Shown one piece after another: positions 53,444 through 62,265 of a stretch of DNA of 64,000 bases. Under the pieces are notes generated by a model, which saw only the letters and a list, made by a program, of their open reading frames with translations, was not told where the DNA came from and ran no database searches. Origin of the DNA: CAZSNT01 sp964607765 (GTDB lineage Bacteria; Verrucomicrobiota; Lentisphaeria; Oligosphaerales; JABHEG01); contig CAZSNT010000011.1 in NCBI GenBank assembly GCA_964607765.1, positions 33,255 to 97,254 of the forward strand. The letters are read 5' to 3'. The translations under genes were made by a program, and so were the position numbers. Within the stretch, counting starts at the first letter, position 1. The number at the start of each line of letters is the position of its first letter.

Positions 53444-54303
53444 TGCTTCTTCTCCTCGGGCTCGCGATCATAGCGTTTTCCGATGGTGTTGAGGGCCCAG
53501 TTGACCGTGGACATGGTGATGAGCTGCACGCGCGCCTCATTGTCGACCAGATAGTGCGTGGGCGTGATGCCCCAGCCAGTGTGCGCGTAACTGTCCAGTG
53601 TCGCCGTGCCGCCTTTGACCGGGATCTCGATCTCGCCCATGTAGCGCAAGGTCTGGTCACGTCGCACGGTGCATTCGTCGAGCAGGTCGAACGCGAGCGG
53701 CTTCGTCTTGAGCTTGCCCGATGCAAGCAGCGGCAGCAGCGCCCAGCGCCCGATCAGCAGCGGGCCGGTCGGGTAGTTGTTCGTCCATGACTTCGCCTTC
53801 GCGGTCATGGTCTTGCCGTCCCAGTTGCCCTGTTCTACCAGCCGTGTTTCCGGCCGATCGGTGATCGTCGACTCGAGCGTCCAGCTCTTCGCGGCGTTGA
53901 ACTCGCCTTGGAACGTGAGTTCGGTCTTGACCGTGTTGCTGAGCCCGTCCTTCTTGATCCGGGTCTCGCTGGTTGTGCAGGTGCTGCCGGCGAACGCGAT
54001 GTCAAGCGAACCACTGTCGGAGTTCTGAGCTTTGCCGCCCGTCTGGCCGTAGTGCCGGACCAGCGCGTACTTCGCGGCAAAGTCGCCGGTCATCGCGCCG
54101 CTGGTCACGGGCGCGAACTCCGGCAGGTAGCCGGTAACCGGCTCAATCGCCGAGGGTTCGACGAAACGGTTGTCGCGCCCCCAAACTGTCCCGCCTTTGG
54201 GTTTCCGCTTCTTCGCCGCAAGCAACGGCAATCCGCCCTGCGCGGCGAGCGCTGCGGCTACAGTTGCCGTGGCTTTCAGGAATTGCCGTCGTTGCATCGT
54301 CAT
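53440..54303 (-). CDS. Tat-exported protein of unknown function, coupled to the fusion sulfatase
   Basis: A 287-residue protein with a twin-arginine signal (MQRRQFLKATATVAAALAAQ). The rest is mixed alpha/beta with GGTVWGRDNRFVEPSAIEP, LSNTVKTELTFQGEFNAAKSW and AHTGWGITPTHYLVDNEARVQLI. I do not recognise the family. The stop overlaps the ATG of the GH110-sulfatase gene by 4 bp, so the two proteins are made together, and the product may be a periplasmic partner or lipid/sugar-binding protein. GAGGA precedes the ATG at 54303. The 12-bp repeat array begins 30 bp upstream. Confidence 0.75.
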   Translation of the reverse strand: MTMQRRQFLKATATVAAALAAQGGLPLLAAKKRKPKGGTVWGRDNRFVEPSAIEPVTGYLPEFAPVTSGAMTGDFAAKYALVRHYGQTGGKAQNSDSGSLDIAFAGSTCTTSETRIKKDGLSNTVKTELTFQGEFNAAKSWTLESTITDRPETRLVEQGNWDGKTMTAKAKSWTNNYPTGPLLIGRWALLPLLASGKLKTKPLAFDLLDECTVRRDQTLRYMGEIEIPVKGGTATLDSYAHTGWGITPTHYLVDNEARVQLITMSTVNWALNTIGKRYDREPEEKKQ

Positions 54304-54332
54304 GAGCCCTGTCCTCGTCTTCTCTGGCTCGC

Positions 54333-54680
54333 CTCTTGATCCCTGCTCTCGGTCCCGCTCTTGATCCCGCTCTTGATCCCGCTCTTGATCCCGCTCTTGA
54401 TCCCGCTCTTNNNNNNNNNNNNNNNNNNNNNNNNNNNNNNNNNNNNNNNNNNNNNNNNNNNNNNNNNNNNNNNNNNNNNNNNNNNNNNNNNNNNNNNNNN
54501 NNNNNNNNNNCGCTCTTGATCCCGCTCTTGATCCCGCTCTTGATCCCGCTCTTGATCCCGCTCTTGATCCCGCTCTTCGATCCCCGCTCTTGATCCCTGC
54601 TCTCGGTCCCCGCTCTTGATCCCGCTCTTGATCCCGCTCTTGATCCCCGCTCTTGATCCCCGCTCTTGATCCCTGCTCCG
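54333..54680. repeat. Left array of a 12-bp tandem repeat (CTCTTGATCCCG)
   Basis: Runs of CTCTTGATCCCG, with some 13-bp units having an extra C, fill 54333-54410 and 54511-54680 on either side of a 100-N gap. The true length is unknown. Apart from this array, the 419-bp region between the Tat gene and the four-helix gene has nothing in it. The related array at 55529-55663 is in the opposite orientation. Confidence 0.9.
54411..54510. other. Assembly gap (100 N)
   Basis: Exactly 100 unknown bases inside the 12-bp array, a scaffolder placeholder; the real size is unknown. Confidence 0.98.
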
Positions 54681-54722
54681 CCTCCCGGTCATCCCTGATC
54701 CCGGCTTGCGCCCGCGTCGCAC

Positions 54723-55499
54723 CTACTCGTCGGCACGATCGAAATATCCATGCATCCCGAGTAGCATTCTTACAATGCTGCCCAGCATCTGTTTGCCCGT
54801 TTCCAGATCCACCGAGACCGTTATGCCCTTAGCACGGACCAAGTCCAACTGCAACGCAGCCTTGATCGCGGCCCGATGGGCGATGTCGATGAAGTTGCGG
54901 TGGTCGGCGGGTGCAACCCTCCCGTTGCCCTCTGCTATGTTCAATACGATGCTCGTGCCCAAACCGTCGAGTTTCCTGCGTCGTCGGACGCCGGCCTCGT
55001 GCTCCTGTATGCCGGCATGCGCCCAGCCAACGAAACTGAGCCCGAGCCGGTATACCTCCAGCCGTTCATGCTCAAAGTAGACAGCGTCCTGTTGCTTATC
55101 GGCGACCGTCTTGTATTGGTCTGTCTCCTCGCGGAGCTCAAGCCCTTGGGAACGGATGAGTCCAACCAGCATCCTCACGATCTGCTGTAGTTCTTCCTTA
55201 GCCTCATCCCGACGAGCGGCCGAGACCAGCCCTTTCAGGCAGCATACGTCCATACACGCTGCGCATTCCAAGGCCGATCCACGGGCAATTCCGAAGTAGC
55301 GGCACTTGGCATCACGCGACCACTGTGAATTGCCGTTCACGATGTTCTCGGCAACGCTTTCGGAAGCGCGCTCGAGATGGTCGAGCACGGCTGCAGGATC
55401 TGTGATCTCAGCAATCAGAGACTCGGTGCTGGACACGAAGAGCAAGCTCTGCTGGTAAACGTGCAGTTTCTCGTGCCAGAAGTTTGGTTCATCGGTCAT
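54723..55499 (-). CDS. Tandem four-helix-bundle protein (S23/IVP or Avd-like, two copies)
   Basis: 258 residues made of two four-helix-bundle domains. The first (about 8-125) has FWHEKLHVYQQSLLF, HLERASESVAENIVNGN and CRYFGIARGSALECAA; the second (about 138-258) has FEHERLEVYRLGLSFV, LGTSIVLNIAEGNGR and NFIDIAHRAAIKAALQ. Each matches the 120-residue family of proteins encoded in 23S rRNA intervening sequences and of Avd in diversity-generating retroelements; no rRNA or reverse transcriptase is nearby. The ATG at 55499 is the start; a longer reading runs into repeat DNA (LLIPLLIPLLIP). Inverted 12-bp arrays flank the gene on both sides. Confidence 0.85.
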   Translation of the reverse strand: MTDEPNFWHEKLHVYQQSLLFVSSTESLIAEITDPAAVLDHLERASESVAENIVNGNSQWSRDAKCRYFGIARGSALECAACMDVCCLKGLVSAARRDEAKEELQQIVRMLVGLIRSQGLELREETDQYKTVADKQQDAVYFEHERLEVYRLGLSFVGWAHAGIQEHEAGVRRRRKLDGLGTSIVLNIAEGNGRVAPADHRNFIDIAHRAAIKAALQLDLVRAKGITVSVDLETGKQMLGSIVRMLLGMHGYFDRADE

Positions 55500-56958
55500 C
55501 GGGGCCTGTCTCCATTGGATTGGGAGTAGGATCAGGAGCGGAAGCTGGATCAAGAGCGGGATTAGGAGCGGGATTAGGAGCGGAATTGGGAGCGGAACTG
55601 GGAGCGGGATTAGGAGCGGGATTAGGAGCGGGATTAGGAGCGGGATTAGGAGCGGGATTAAGAGTTTTCTCCAACGTCCCATACCACTCCCCATAAACCC
55701 CGTACGCAGCCTGTTTCTTGTTGATGGTCTCCGGCTCATAGACCTCCAGCTTGCCCAGGTATTCCTTCAAGTGTTCCCGGCGCTTTGCGAGCACAGCCCT
55801 GCCCTCAGGCGTCCCGAACAAATCGTTCATCTCCTGCGGGTCGGTGCTTAGATTGTAGACGCAGATCTGGCCGCCATCCCCGTAGAAGATGGTCTTGTGC
55901 GTCGCGTCGCGGATACCGATTTTGCCGGTGCTCTGCCAGTTTTCGCCAACGATGTATTCGTGCCAGTCAGTGGGTTTACCCTCCACCAGCGGCCGCAGAC
56001 TCTTGCCGATCGTCATCTTTGGCAGCGCCGGCACGTCTGCGTAGTCACAGATGGTGGCGGGGACATCGACACTGATACTGAGGTGCTCGTTGTCCTGCTG
56101 GCCTTTGCGGTGTCGCTCGGGCGTGACAATGATCATCGGGACGCGCCAGGCGGACTCCACCATCTTCGACTTGCTCACCTGCCCGTGGAATCCGAGTCCG
56201 TCACCGTGATCAGCGGAGAAGAGGACCACGGTGTTTTTGGCAAACCGCGACGCCATCAACGCGTCGTATAGTCGGCCGATCTCGGCGTCGACCATCTCGA
56301 CCCAGCGGTAGTACATGTGCATGTAGTAGCGGAAGAACCGCTCCTTCTTCGGGTTCTTCTCGCTCTTCCTGCCGCGGTAGGTGTAGAAGCTGTCCGGGAT
56401 CGGCGGCATCTCTTCGAGCACATCTTCATCAAAGGCGAACTTGCCCTCGCCGCCCTGGGCGCCGGAGGTGTAGCAGCAGTCGTGCGGGTTCACGAACCCG
56501 GCATTCAGGAAGAAGGGCTTTTCGCCCCTGTAGTTGTCCAGGAACCCCATGCAGGCGCGGCCGACCGCGGCATCGAACATCTCGCCTTTGCTTTCAGGCT
56601 GACCGTAGATCTGATTGAAGCTCTCCGAGACGTGGCGGCTGATGTGCCACTTGCCGGAGTAGACGGTCTCGTAGTCTCCACGTTTACGCAACCAGCCGCC
56701 GAGGTCGGGGATGTCCTTCCGCAACGGGTAGGCATTGTTGGCGATGCCGTGCTCGCTCGACATTCGGCCGGTGTACCAGCACGCCCGCGCCGGACAGCAG
56801 ATCGGGTTGGCCGAGTAACTCGCCCGGAACGAAACGCCGTCTGCGGCCATCCGGTCCATGGCCGGAGTCTTCACGTACTCGTTGCCGTAGGCGGACATCG
56901 CCTCCCAGTGCATCTGGTCGACGTGAATGAAGAGTATGTTGGGGCGTCTGTTATCCAC
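55489..56958 (-). CDS. Sulfatase (CxPAR type) with a repeat-derived (NPAP)n C-terminus
   Basis: A 489-residue sulfatase, cytoplasmic-looking (no signal peptide). The formylglycine motif is C54-CPAR (NPICCPARACWYTGR), an Ala-type variant, with HVDQMHWEAMS supplying one early Asp, YSGKWHISRH near 103 and SADHGDGLGFHGQ late. Residues 434-489 are Asn-Pro-Ala-Pro repeats (NPAPNPAPNPAPNPAP) produced by the 12-bp array. The real fold ends near KKQAAYGVYGEWYG, so the tail was added by repeat expansion into the frame. The GTG at 56958 overlaps the stop of the upstream sulfatase, indicating coupling. The 3' end overlaps the four-helix gene by 11 bp. Confidence 0.9.
   Translation of the reverse strand: MDNRRPNILFIHVDQMHWEAMSAYGNEYVKTPAMDRMAADGVSFRASYSANPICCPARACWYTGRMSSEHGIANNAYPLRKDIPDLGGWLRKRGDYETVYSGKWHISRHVSESFNQIYGQPESKGEMFDAAVGRACMGFLDNYRGEKPFFLNAGFVNPHDCCYTSGAQGGEGKFAFDEDVLEEMPPIPDSFYTYRGRKSEKNPKKERFFRYYMHMYYRWVEMVDAEIGRLYDALMASRFAKNTVVLFSADHGDGLGFHGQVSKSKMVESAWRVPMIIVTPERHRKGQQDNEHLSISVDVPATICDYADVPALPKMTIGKSLRPLVEGKPTDWHEYIVGENWQSTGKIGIRDATHKTIFYGDGGQICVYNLSTDPQEMNDLFGTPEGRAVLAKRREHLKEYLGKLEVYEPETINKKQAAYGVYGEWYGTLEKTLNPAPNPAPNPAPNPAPNPAPSSAPNSAPNPAPNPALDPASAPDPTPNPMETGPDDR
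55529..55663. repeat. Right array of a 12-bp tandem repeat, inverted relative to the left array
   Basis: Units of GGAGCGGGATTA (complement TAATCCCGCTCC). Compared in the same orientation, CGGGATCAAGAG (left) and CGGGATTAGGAG (right) agree at 10 of 12 positions, and one left-type unit (GGATCAAGAG) occurs inside the right array. The array lies inside the sulfatase gene and encodes its NPAP-repeat tail. Confidence 0.9.
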
Positions 56959-58930
56959 CTGAAGACCTCAGTGTCCGTCTCAATGCTTGACGGCTTCCTG
57001 CCTGCTCACAGATCACGCTCACCCTCCGGATCAGGCCTTTGAAGGGGTTGTTCACCTCGTAGTCGCCTACGGGACTGATGGCGTCGGCTCCGATCTGGAG
57101 CCCGTCTGCGGGCATGCCGGAGATTAGCGCCTTGGCCGTGCCCGCGACGACTGTCTTGCCGTCGACGGAAAGGGCCATGCCCTTGTCTCTAGTCAGTTCT
57201 GCTTTCACACTCACCCAGCCGTCGGGCAGTTTGTCCTCTGCTTTGATCGGTCGGCTGCCGCTCACGGCGAAGCAGAGGCGTCCGCCGTCAAGATAAAGGG
57301 CATAGCCGCGGCTCTGCCCGCCCTGGGCGAGAATCACGCCACTTGGGGCGCTCGTTTTGAATTCAGCCGTAACGGTAACCGCGCGATTACCGGGGTCCGG
57401 CAGACTGGCCCGCTTCAATTCCAGGTAGCTCTCGCCGTCAAACGTGTGGGCGCCTTGGGTCGCTGAGACGCCATGGCTCTTACAGGTGGCGGGAAGGGCT
57501 CCCGAGAGGTCAGCTGTGAATCGGATGGCTCCCCTCTTGGCGGGTGCCGCCTTGCGGGGCCGGGCTTTGGGCGGGTTGCCGTCAAAAACGTCGTCTGCCC
57601 AGGAATTGTATCGAGCTTGCAGGGCCTTGGCCACATCGGGCTTCTGAGTGAAGTAGTCCTTCTCTTCCGGTTTCGCGTCGGCCAGGTTGTGCAAGGTGCG
57701 TCGGGGGCCCCGGTTGACCAATTTCCAGTCTCCTTCCCGCACGGCCCAGTTTCTCTGCCACTGGAAGTAGATGATGGGATGCGCGCTTGGAGCGTTGGCG
57801 GAGTCGATGACGGGCTGAAGGGCGCGGCCGTCGAGCTTGATGTTGGGCTTGTCGATCCCGCACCATTCCAGGACGCTGGGGTACCAGTCCATGATGGTCA
57901 CGGCCTGATTGCGCACGACACCTTTGGGCAGCTTCGCGGGCCAGCTGACGATGGCCGGAACTCTAACGCCACCCTCGAAGAGCGTACCCTTGGCACCGAT
58001 CCACTTGCCTGTGTTTCCGCCCCCACCGTGGGCGCTGTAGTAGTGGCCTTTCGGGTAGCCGCTGGTGTGATTGTCGACGCGGATGCCACTGTTGTTCTCG
58101 GCGGAGTGCCCATTGTCGCTCTGGAAAATGACGATGGTGTTCTCGGTCAGCTTCAATTCGTCCAGCTTGTCCAGGATCTTCCCGATGTAGTGGTCGGTGG
58201 TGGTGACAATCGCCGCGTAGGAACGACGCGGCATGGGCAGGTCTTTGTAGAGTTCACTGTGTTCTTCGAGCGCCTGCTCCGGGTAGTGGGGGATGTTGAA
58301 CCCCACATAGAGCAGGAATGGGCTGGCCTGGTTCTTCTCAATGAACTGCAGGGCGCGGTCGGTGATGAGTTCGGGGAAGTACTCGCCCTTCCTGAGGATC
58401 TCAGTGGTCCCTTCGTACAGGTCGTGGTAGCCCCGGCCGTGCAGGAAGTAGTGGTTGTAGTTGTCGATGAACCCATTGCGGATCCCGAAAAACTCGTCGA
58501 AGCCCTGCTTGGTGGGGCCGCGATCGCTATGGGAACCAACGTGCCACTTGCCGAAAAGCGCGGTTGTGTAACCGGCCGTCTTCAACGCTTCAGCGATGGT
58601 CACTTCCTCCAACGCCATGTTGATGCCGTCGGGCCCGTTCATGTCGCCTTGAGTCCAGGAATTGACACCCGAGCGTTGCGGGTGCCGTCCGGTGAGCATG
58701 GCGGCCCGGGACGGGCAGCAGACGGTGTGGGCATACGCCTGAGTAAACCGGACCCCGTTGGCGGCCAGCCGATCGATGTTCGGGGTCTTCAGATCGGTCG
58801 AGCCGTAGCAGTTGGCGTCAAGCGTGCCCTGGTCGTCCGTGTAGAGGATGACGACGTTGGGTTTCCGCGCCGCGTGCAGAGCGGCATGTAACGAGAGAAC
58901 CGTCAGGCAGAGGCATAGAGCCGCTCTCAT
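56951..58930 (-). CDS. Secreted sulfatase with C-terminal LamG-type domain
   Basis: A 659-residue protein. It has a signal peptide (1-21), DD at 32-33 (YTDDQGTLDANCYG), the formylglycine motif C71-CPSR, FGKWHVGSH with K128 and H130, FQSDNGHSAENN, and a concanavalin-like sandwich from about 530 to 645 (FDGESYLELKRASLPDPGNRAVTVTAEFKT ... GLIRRVSV). It is a typical extracellular sulfatase of PVC polysaccharide loci; substrate unknown. The ATG at 58930 overlaps the stop of the PQQ-type gene by 4 bp, and its stop overlaps the start of the next sulfatase. These three genes thus form a coupled unit. Confidence 0.92.
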   Translation of the reverse strand: MRAALCLCLTVLSLHAALHAARKPNVVILYTDDQGTLDANCYGSTDLKTPNIDRLAANGVRFTQAYAHTVCCPSRAAMLTGRHPQRSGVNSWTQGDMNGPDGINMALEEVTIAEALKTAGYTTALFGKWHVGSHSDRGPTKQGFDEFFGIRNGFIDNYNHYFLHGRGYHDLYEGTTEILRKGEYFPELITDRALQFIEKNQASPFLLYVGFNIPHYPEQALEEHSELYKDLPMPRRSYAAIVTTTDHYIGKILDKLDELKLTENTIVIFQSDNGHSAENNSGIRVDNHTSGYPKGHYYSAHGGGGNTGKWIGAKGTLFEGGVRVPAIVSWPAKLPKGVVRNQAVTIMDWYPSVLEWCGIDKPNIKLDGRALQPVIDSANAPSAHPIIYFQWQRNWAVREGDWKLVNRGPRRTLHNLADAKPEEKDYFTQKPDVAKALQARYNSWADDVFDGNPPKARPRKAAPAKRGAIRFTADLSGALPATCKSHGVSATQGAHTFDGESYLELKRASLPDPGNRAVTVTAEFKTSAPSGVILAQGGQSRGYALYLDGGRLCFAVSGSRPIKAEDKLPDGWVSVKAELTRDKGMALSVDGKTVVAGTAKALISGMPADGLQIGADAISPVGDYEVNNPFKGLIRRVSVICEQAGSRQALRRTLRSSGG

Positions 58931-61900
58931 GGTGTGCCTTTCGCCGGGGGCGTTCTTGGGGGGCTGCCCGCGTGCCCGGGCACCGGTTCGGCCATGCAAG
59001 TGAGTTTGCCGTCGCGTGCAGCCAGATAGAGCCGTCCGTAGGCGGCAATCAGGCCGTCGAACACCGGCGGCGACGCCAGGTCGTAGTCGCGCAAGGCCTC
59101 GCCTGTCTCCGGGTCGATGACGCGCAGCTTGCCGCCGGCGCGGCCCTCGAATGCAGCCAGAGGGTCGTCGGGCTTGAGGATGTCCGGGGCGCCGGCAACA
59201 AAGAGTCGATCGCGCGTCTTCACCATAGCCCGAATGCGCAGTGGCAGCCACTGCGTCCACATCGGCGGCGCGGTGCGTGTGTACCCGGTGCTCCTCGGGT
59301 CGCCCGTGACCGGCTTGTCGTAAGCAACGCCCGTTCTCTCCTCCACGGGCGGAAGCCATTTGATCGGCTTGGGGGTACCTGGCTTGCCCCGGTAGAGGTA
59401 CGGTTCGTTGGCGTTGGCGTCGGCCATGAGCAGGTATCCCGTAGTGTTGGGAAAGAACATGGGGCTGTGGATGTTGCGGCGCGTGTAGCACTTCACAGTG
59501 TAGGTGGTTGTGTCGTCGAAGACGAGGAGCTGTCCGGCCTTGGGCGACTGGTGCGCGAAGTGGGTCGGCCAATGTCTCGCCGCCATCCAGAACGACCGGT
59601 TCCACCAGTTGTCGTCGAGCAGCCCGGCCCACGAGGACAGGTACTGCTCCGGCTGCCGGTCTTTGCGGACCAGGTCCTGCGGGGTCTGCAGCTTGAGCTC
59701 ACGGTCGAACGTGCAGTTGCGCATGAAGATGTACTTGCCGTCGGTGGTCAGTACGTCCTCCAGCGCGGCCACGGGACGGAGCCCGGCTTTCGGGTTGTGC
59801 ACGTCAATCTGCGGACTCCGCACCACCGCGTGGTGCAGTTGTGCACCGCTGACCGCGTCCAGGCCGTAGACGTGGATGCCGCCATCCAGATAGCTGGAAC
59901 GGCCGGCGGCGAAGTAGACGACGGGCTTGTCGCGGGGGGAGTCGAGGACCAGCACACTGCCATGCACGGGCCAGGCCGACTCGAGGCGGTTGTAGGAAAC
60001 GACGCGACGCTCCCGTGGCGCGGCCTGGAACCGCCATATGAGCTCGCCGTCCGCGCTCGCCAAGCAAGTCACCCAGCCGTCTGCGGAACCGACGTAGACC
60101 CGCCCGGCGTGTATCGTGGGCGGCGAGTCGATCCGTCCGCCGGCAGTGAAACGCCAGAGCAGCTTGCCATTGACCGCATCCAGACAATCAAGGCGATAGT
60201 CTTCGCGACTGGCAATGAACAGCCTGCCGCCGGCAGCCGCCGGCTGCACAGGCCGCTCTCCGATCGTCACCTGCCAGACCGTGTCGAGCTGCGTCGGAAC
60301 GCTCGTGCGGCTGGTCCCGCGTCGGCGCACGTCTGCTCGGAATGTTGGCCAGGCGTCCGCGTCCTCGGGCGTGCGGGAGGGCAGAGGACGGTCGAAAGCG
60401 GGTCCGCGCAGCAGCCGTTTGGCGGGCGTGGGCGCCGCTTCCGGACTGCGGCGCGCGACCAGCGCGTTCAGGTTGTGGAGGGTCCGCACAATCTGGCACT
60501 GACATTGGTTCGGGGTCACGTACAGCAACCCGTTGGCGGGCATGACCCCGTACCGACAGGCCGGCCGCAGCCAGACTCCGCGCATGTGGTTGTCACCCTC
60601 CAGGTCCAAAAACTCCACGGCACGGAAACCGAGCATCATATAACGCTCGGTGGCCCGGGCGTGATAGCAGCGCGTGTGTCCCTTGGGGCCAATCAGGTTC
60701 GGCGGCACGTTGACCTCGCGCGTCGGCTTTCCGGTCCGGATGTCGAGGGCATGTTTGTTCGGCCATGGCTCCAGTTCTGGCTGCGGCTTGCGGAAGTAGA
60801 ACACGGAACCGTCGATCACGTAGGCTTCCGGGGGCAGCAGGAAGCCGTACCCGTCGCCGCCTGGTGCGGACCACAGCAGCTTGCCCGTGTCGATTGCCCG
60901 GGCCTCGAGCGCGTTCTTCCCGCGGCTCTCCTCCTGCAGTACGAGCAGAACACCGTCGCTGGCAATGAGAGAGATGCCCGGATGCCACCGGAACTTCCCC
61001 GGCGGCCGGGCAGGCAGAGGCGAGCGCCATGTCTCCTTCCCGTCGGTCAATCCCAGGCAGATGACGTTTGTCCCGTCCACGACAAAGGCGCAGCCTTCCG
61101 CCGCCGCGACCGTAGACATCTGGTACCGCGCTTGCGGTTGCCGTTGCCACAGCAGCGCGCCAGTTGCGGAGTCCGCACAGAGCAGCATCCGTTTCTCGTT
61201 GCGCTTCGCGACCAGGATCAGGCGCCCGTCGGTGCACAGGATCTCCTCTGTGCCGGCCGAGCCCGCGCAGGTGTGGAGCGTCTCGCCGGTGCCTGCGTCG
61301 AGGATGGAAACGGGTGCTTCGTAGCCCAGAGTCACGAAGACTCGATCCCCGTCCGTAACCAGGCGCCGGGCGACTGTTACGGGGAGTTGGACGCGCAGCC
61401 CACGTTTCCTGGACCAGTCGCCCTGGGCGCGAGTGGGGTCCCATTGCGGCCAGCCCCAGTCCGGTATGGGACGTTGCCAGAGCTGGATTCCGCTGAACGC
61501 ATCCCGGGCAACCAGGAACCACTTCTCGGTCAGGCGCTTGTCGGTAATGCCCGGCGGCCCGTCGTCGACAATATAAAACACACGTCCTGCAGCCGTGACC
61601 ATGGCCGGCATGCTCGTGTCGTGCTCGTGACTGCGCGAGAATTTGGGCGGCGCTTCCCACTGCAGCGCATGGGGCGGGCCGGCTCGCGCGTCGCGTGCCA
61701 CGGCGTTGCCGTCGGCCCCGTGCAGGTAATGGGTCCAGTCATCGATGTCGTCCGGCCATGGTTTACGGAGCACCCGCCAACCATTCGGCACCGTATCTGA
61801 TTGGGCCTTGGCTCCGTCTTCGTCTTGGATCAGAACTCGACCGCCCGGAGCCAGAACACGGAGGAGTTCATCGTCGGGCGGTGTCGCCGGCCCGCGCGAG

Positions 61901-62265
61901 ACCACGACGGCATTGACCAAGTCGGCTGCGTAGGGCAAGCGCGGTCCTTGCCACTGCTCGATCGAAACGGGGCCGTAAAGGCCGGCGCCGCGCACGTGCT
62001 CTCGGGCGGCCGCCACCCGTCCCGGATCCGTCTCCAGCCCGTGCACGACAAACGCGTTGCTGCGCCGCAGGTCCGCGGTCAGCCGCCCGTCGCCGGTGTT
62101 CACGTGCACGACCAGACCTCCCCTCATACGGGCCGTCTCCAAGAGTCGCGTGGCCGCGTCCTTGTGCCTCGTCTCCGCGGCGAAACACGTGAGAGTCGCC
62201 AGTATGAACAGGGCGATGAACGGGACAACGGGGTATGTGTGGATACAGCGGCGCTTGCTACTCAT
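58927..62265 (-). CDS. Secreted quinoprotein-type propeller with N-terminal methyltransferase-like fold
   Basis: A 1112-residue protein. A signal/anchor segment (11-30) is followed by a degenerate Rossmann methyltransferase-like region (about 40-150: GGLVVHVNTGDGRLTADLR, HGLETDPGRVAAAREHVRGAG, VLAPGGRVLIQ) and a large PQQ/BamB-type beta-propeller (about 170-1090, with SGIQLWQRPIPDWGWPQWD, TGALLWQRQPQ and NGKLLWRFTAG blades). No cofactor-binding residues can be assigned. Exported SAM-type folds are odd because SAM is cytosolic, so the domain is probably not catalytic. The start overlaps an upstream gene remnant; the end overlaps the sulfatase start. Confidence 0.8.
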   Translation of the reverse strand: MSSKRRCIHTYPVVPFIALFILATLTCFAAETRHKDAATRLLETARMRGGLVVHVNTGDGRLTADLRRSNAFVVHGLETDPGRVAAAREHVRGAGLYGPVSIEQWQGPRLPYAADLVNAVVVSRGPATPPDDELLRVLAPGGRVLIQDEDGAKAQSDTVPNGWRVLRKPWPDDIDDWTHYLHGADGNAVARDARAGPPHALQWEAPPKFSRSHEHDTSMPAMVTAAGRVFYIVDDGPPGITDKRLTEKWFLVARDAFSGIQLWQRPIPDWGWPQWDPTRAQGDWSRKRGLRVQLPVTVARRLVTDGDRVFVTLGYEAPVSILDAGTGETLHTCAGSAGTEEILCTDGRLILVAKRNEKRMLLCADSATGALLWQRQPQARYQMSTVAAAEGCAFVVDGTNVICLGLTDGKETWRSPLPARPPGKFRWHPGISLIASDGVLLVLQEESRGKNALEARAIDTGKLLWSAPGGDGYGFLLPPEAYVIDGSVFYFRKPQPELEPWPNKHALDIRTGKPTREVNVPPNLIGPKGHTRCYHARATERYMMLGFRAVEFLDLEGDNHMRGVWLRPACRYGVMPANGLLYVTPNQCQCQIVRTLHNLNALVARRSPEAAPTPAKRLLRGPAFDRPLPSRTPEDADAWPTFRADVRRRGTSRTSVPTQLDTVWQVTIGERPVQPAAAGGRLFIASREDYRLDCLDAVNGKLLWRFTAGGRIDSPPTIHAGRVYVGSADGWVTCLASADGELIWRFQAAPRERRVVSYNRLESAWPVHGSVLVLDSPRDKPVVYFAAGRSSYLDGGIHVYGLDAVSGAQLHHAVVRSPQIDVHNPKAGLRPVAALEDVLTTDGKYIFMRNCTFDRELKLQTPQDLVRKDRQPEQYLSSWAGLLDDNWWNRSFWMAARHWPTHFAHQSPKAGQLLVFDDTTTYTVKCYTRRNIHSPMFFPNTTGYLLMADANANEPYLYRGKPGTPKPIKWLPPVEERTGVAYDKPVTGDPRSTGYTRTAPPMWTQWLPLRIRAMVKTRDRLFVAGAPDILKPDDPLAAFEGRAGGKLRVIDPETGEALRDYDLASPPVFDGLIAAYGRLYLAARDGKLTCMAEPVPGHAGSPPRTPPAKGTP

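Noticed and set aside
54300..54722. Repetitive protein (KSGIKSG) on the minus strand of the left array
   Set aside because: It is a direct translation of the 12-bp repeat through an N gap, with no start or ribosome site.
54723..55499. Diversity-generating retroelement or 23S rRNA intervening sequence
   Set aside because: The Avd/IVP-like fold fits, but there is no reverse transcriptase, template repeat or rRNA in the window.
55500..55739. LLIPLLIP membrane extension of the four-helix protein
   Set aside because: It is the right repeat array read in another frame; the domain begins cleanly at the ATG at 55499.
58972..61800. Very long open frame on the plus strand opposite the propeller gene
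   Set aside because: It is an antisense shadow caused by high GC and biased third positions; it has no family-like sequence, while the minus strand has clear propeller blades and a signal peptide.
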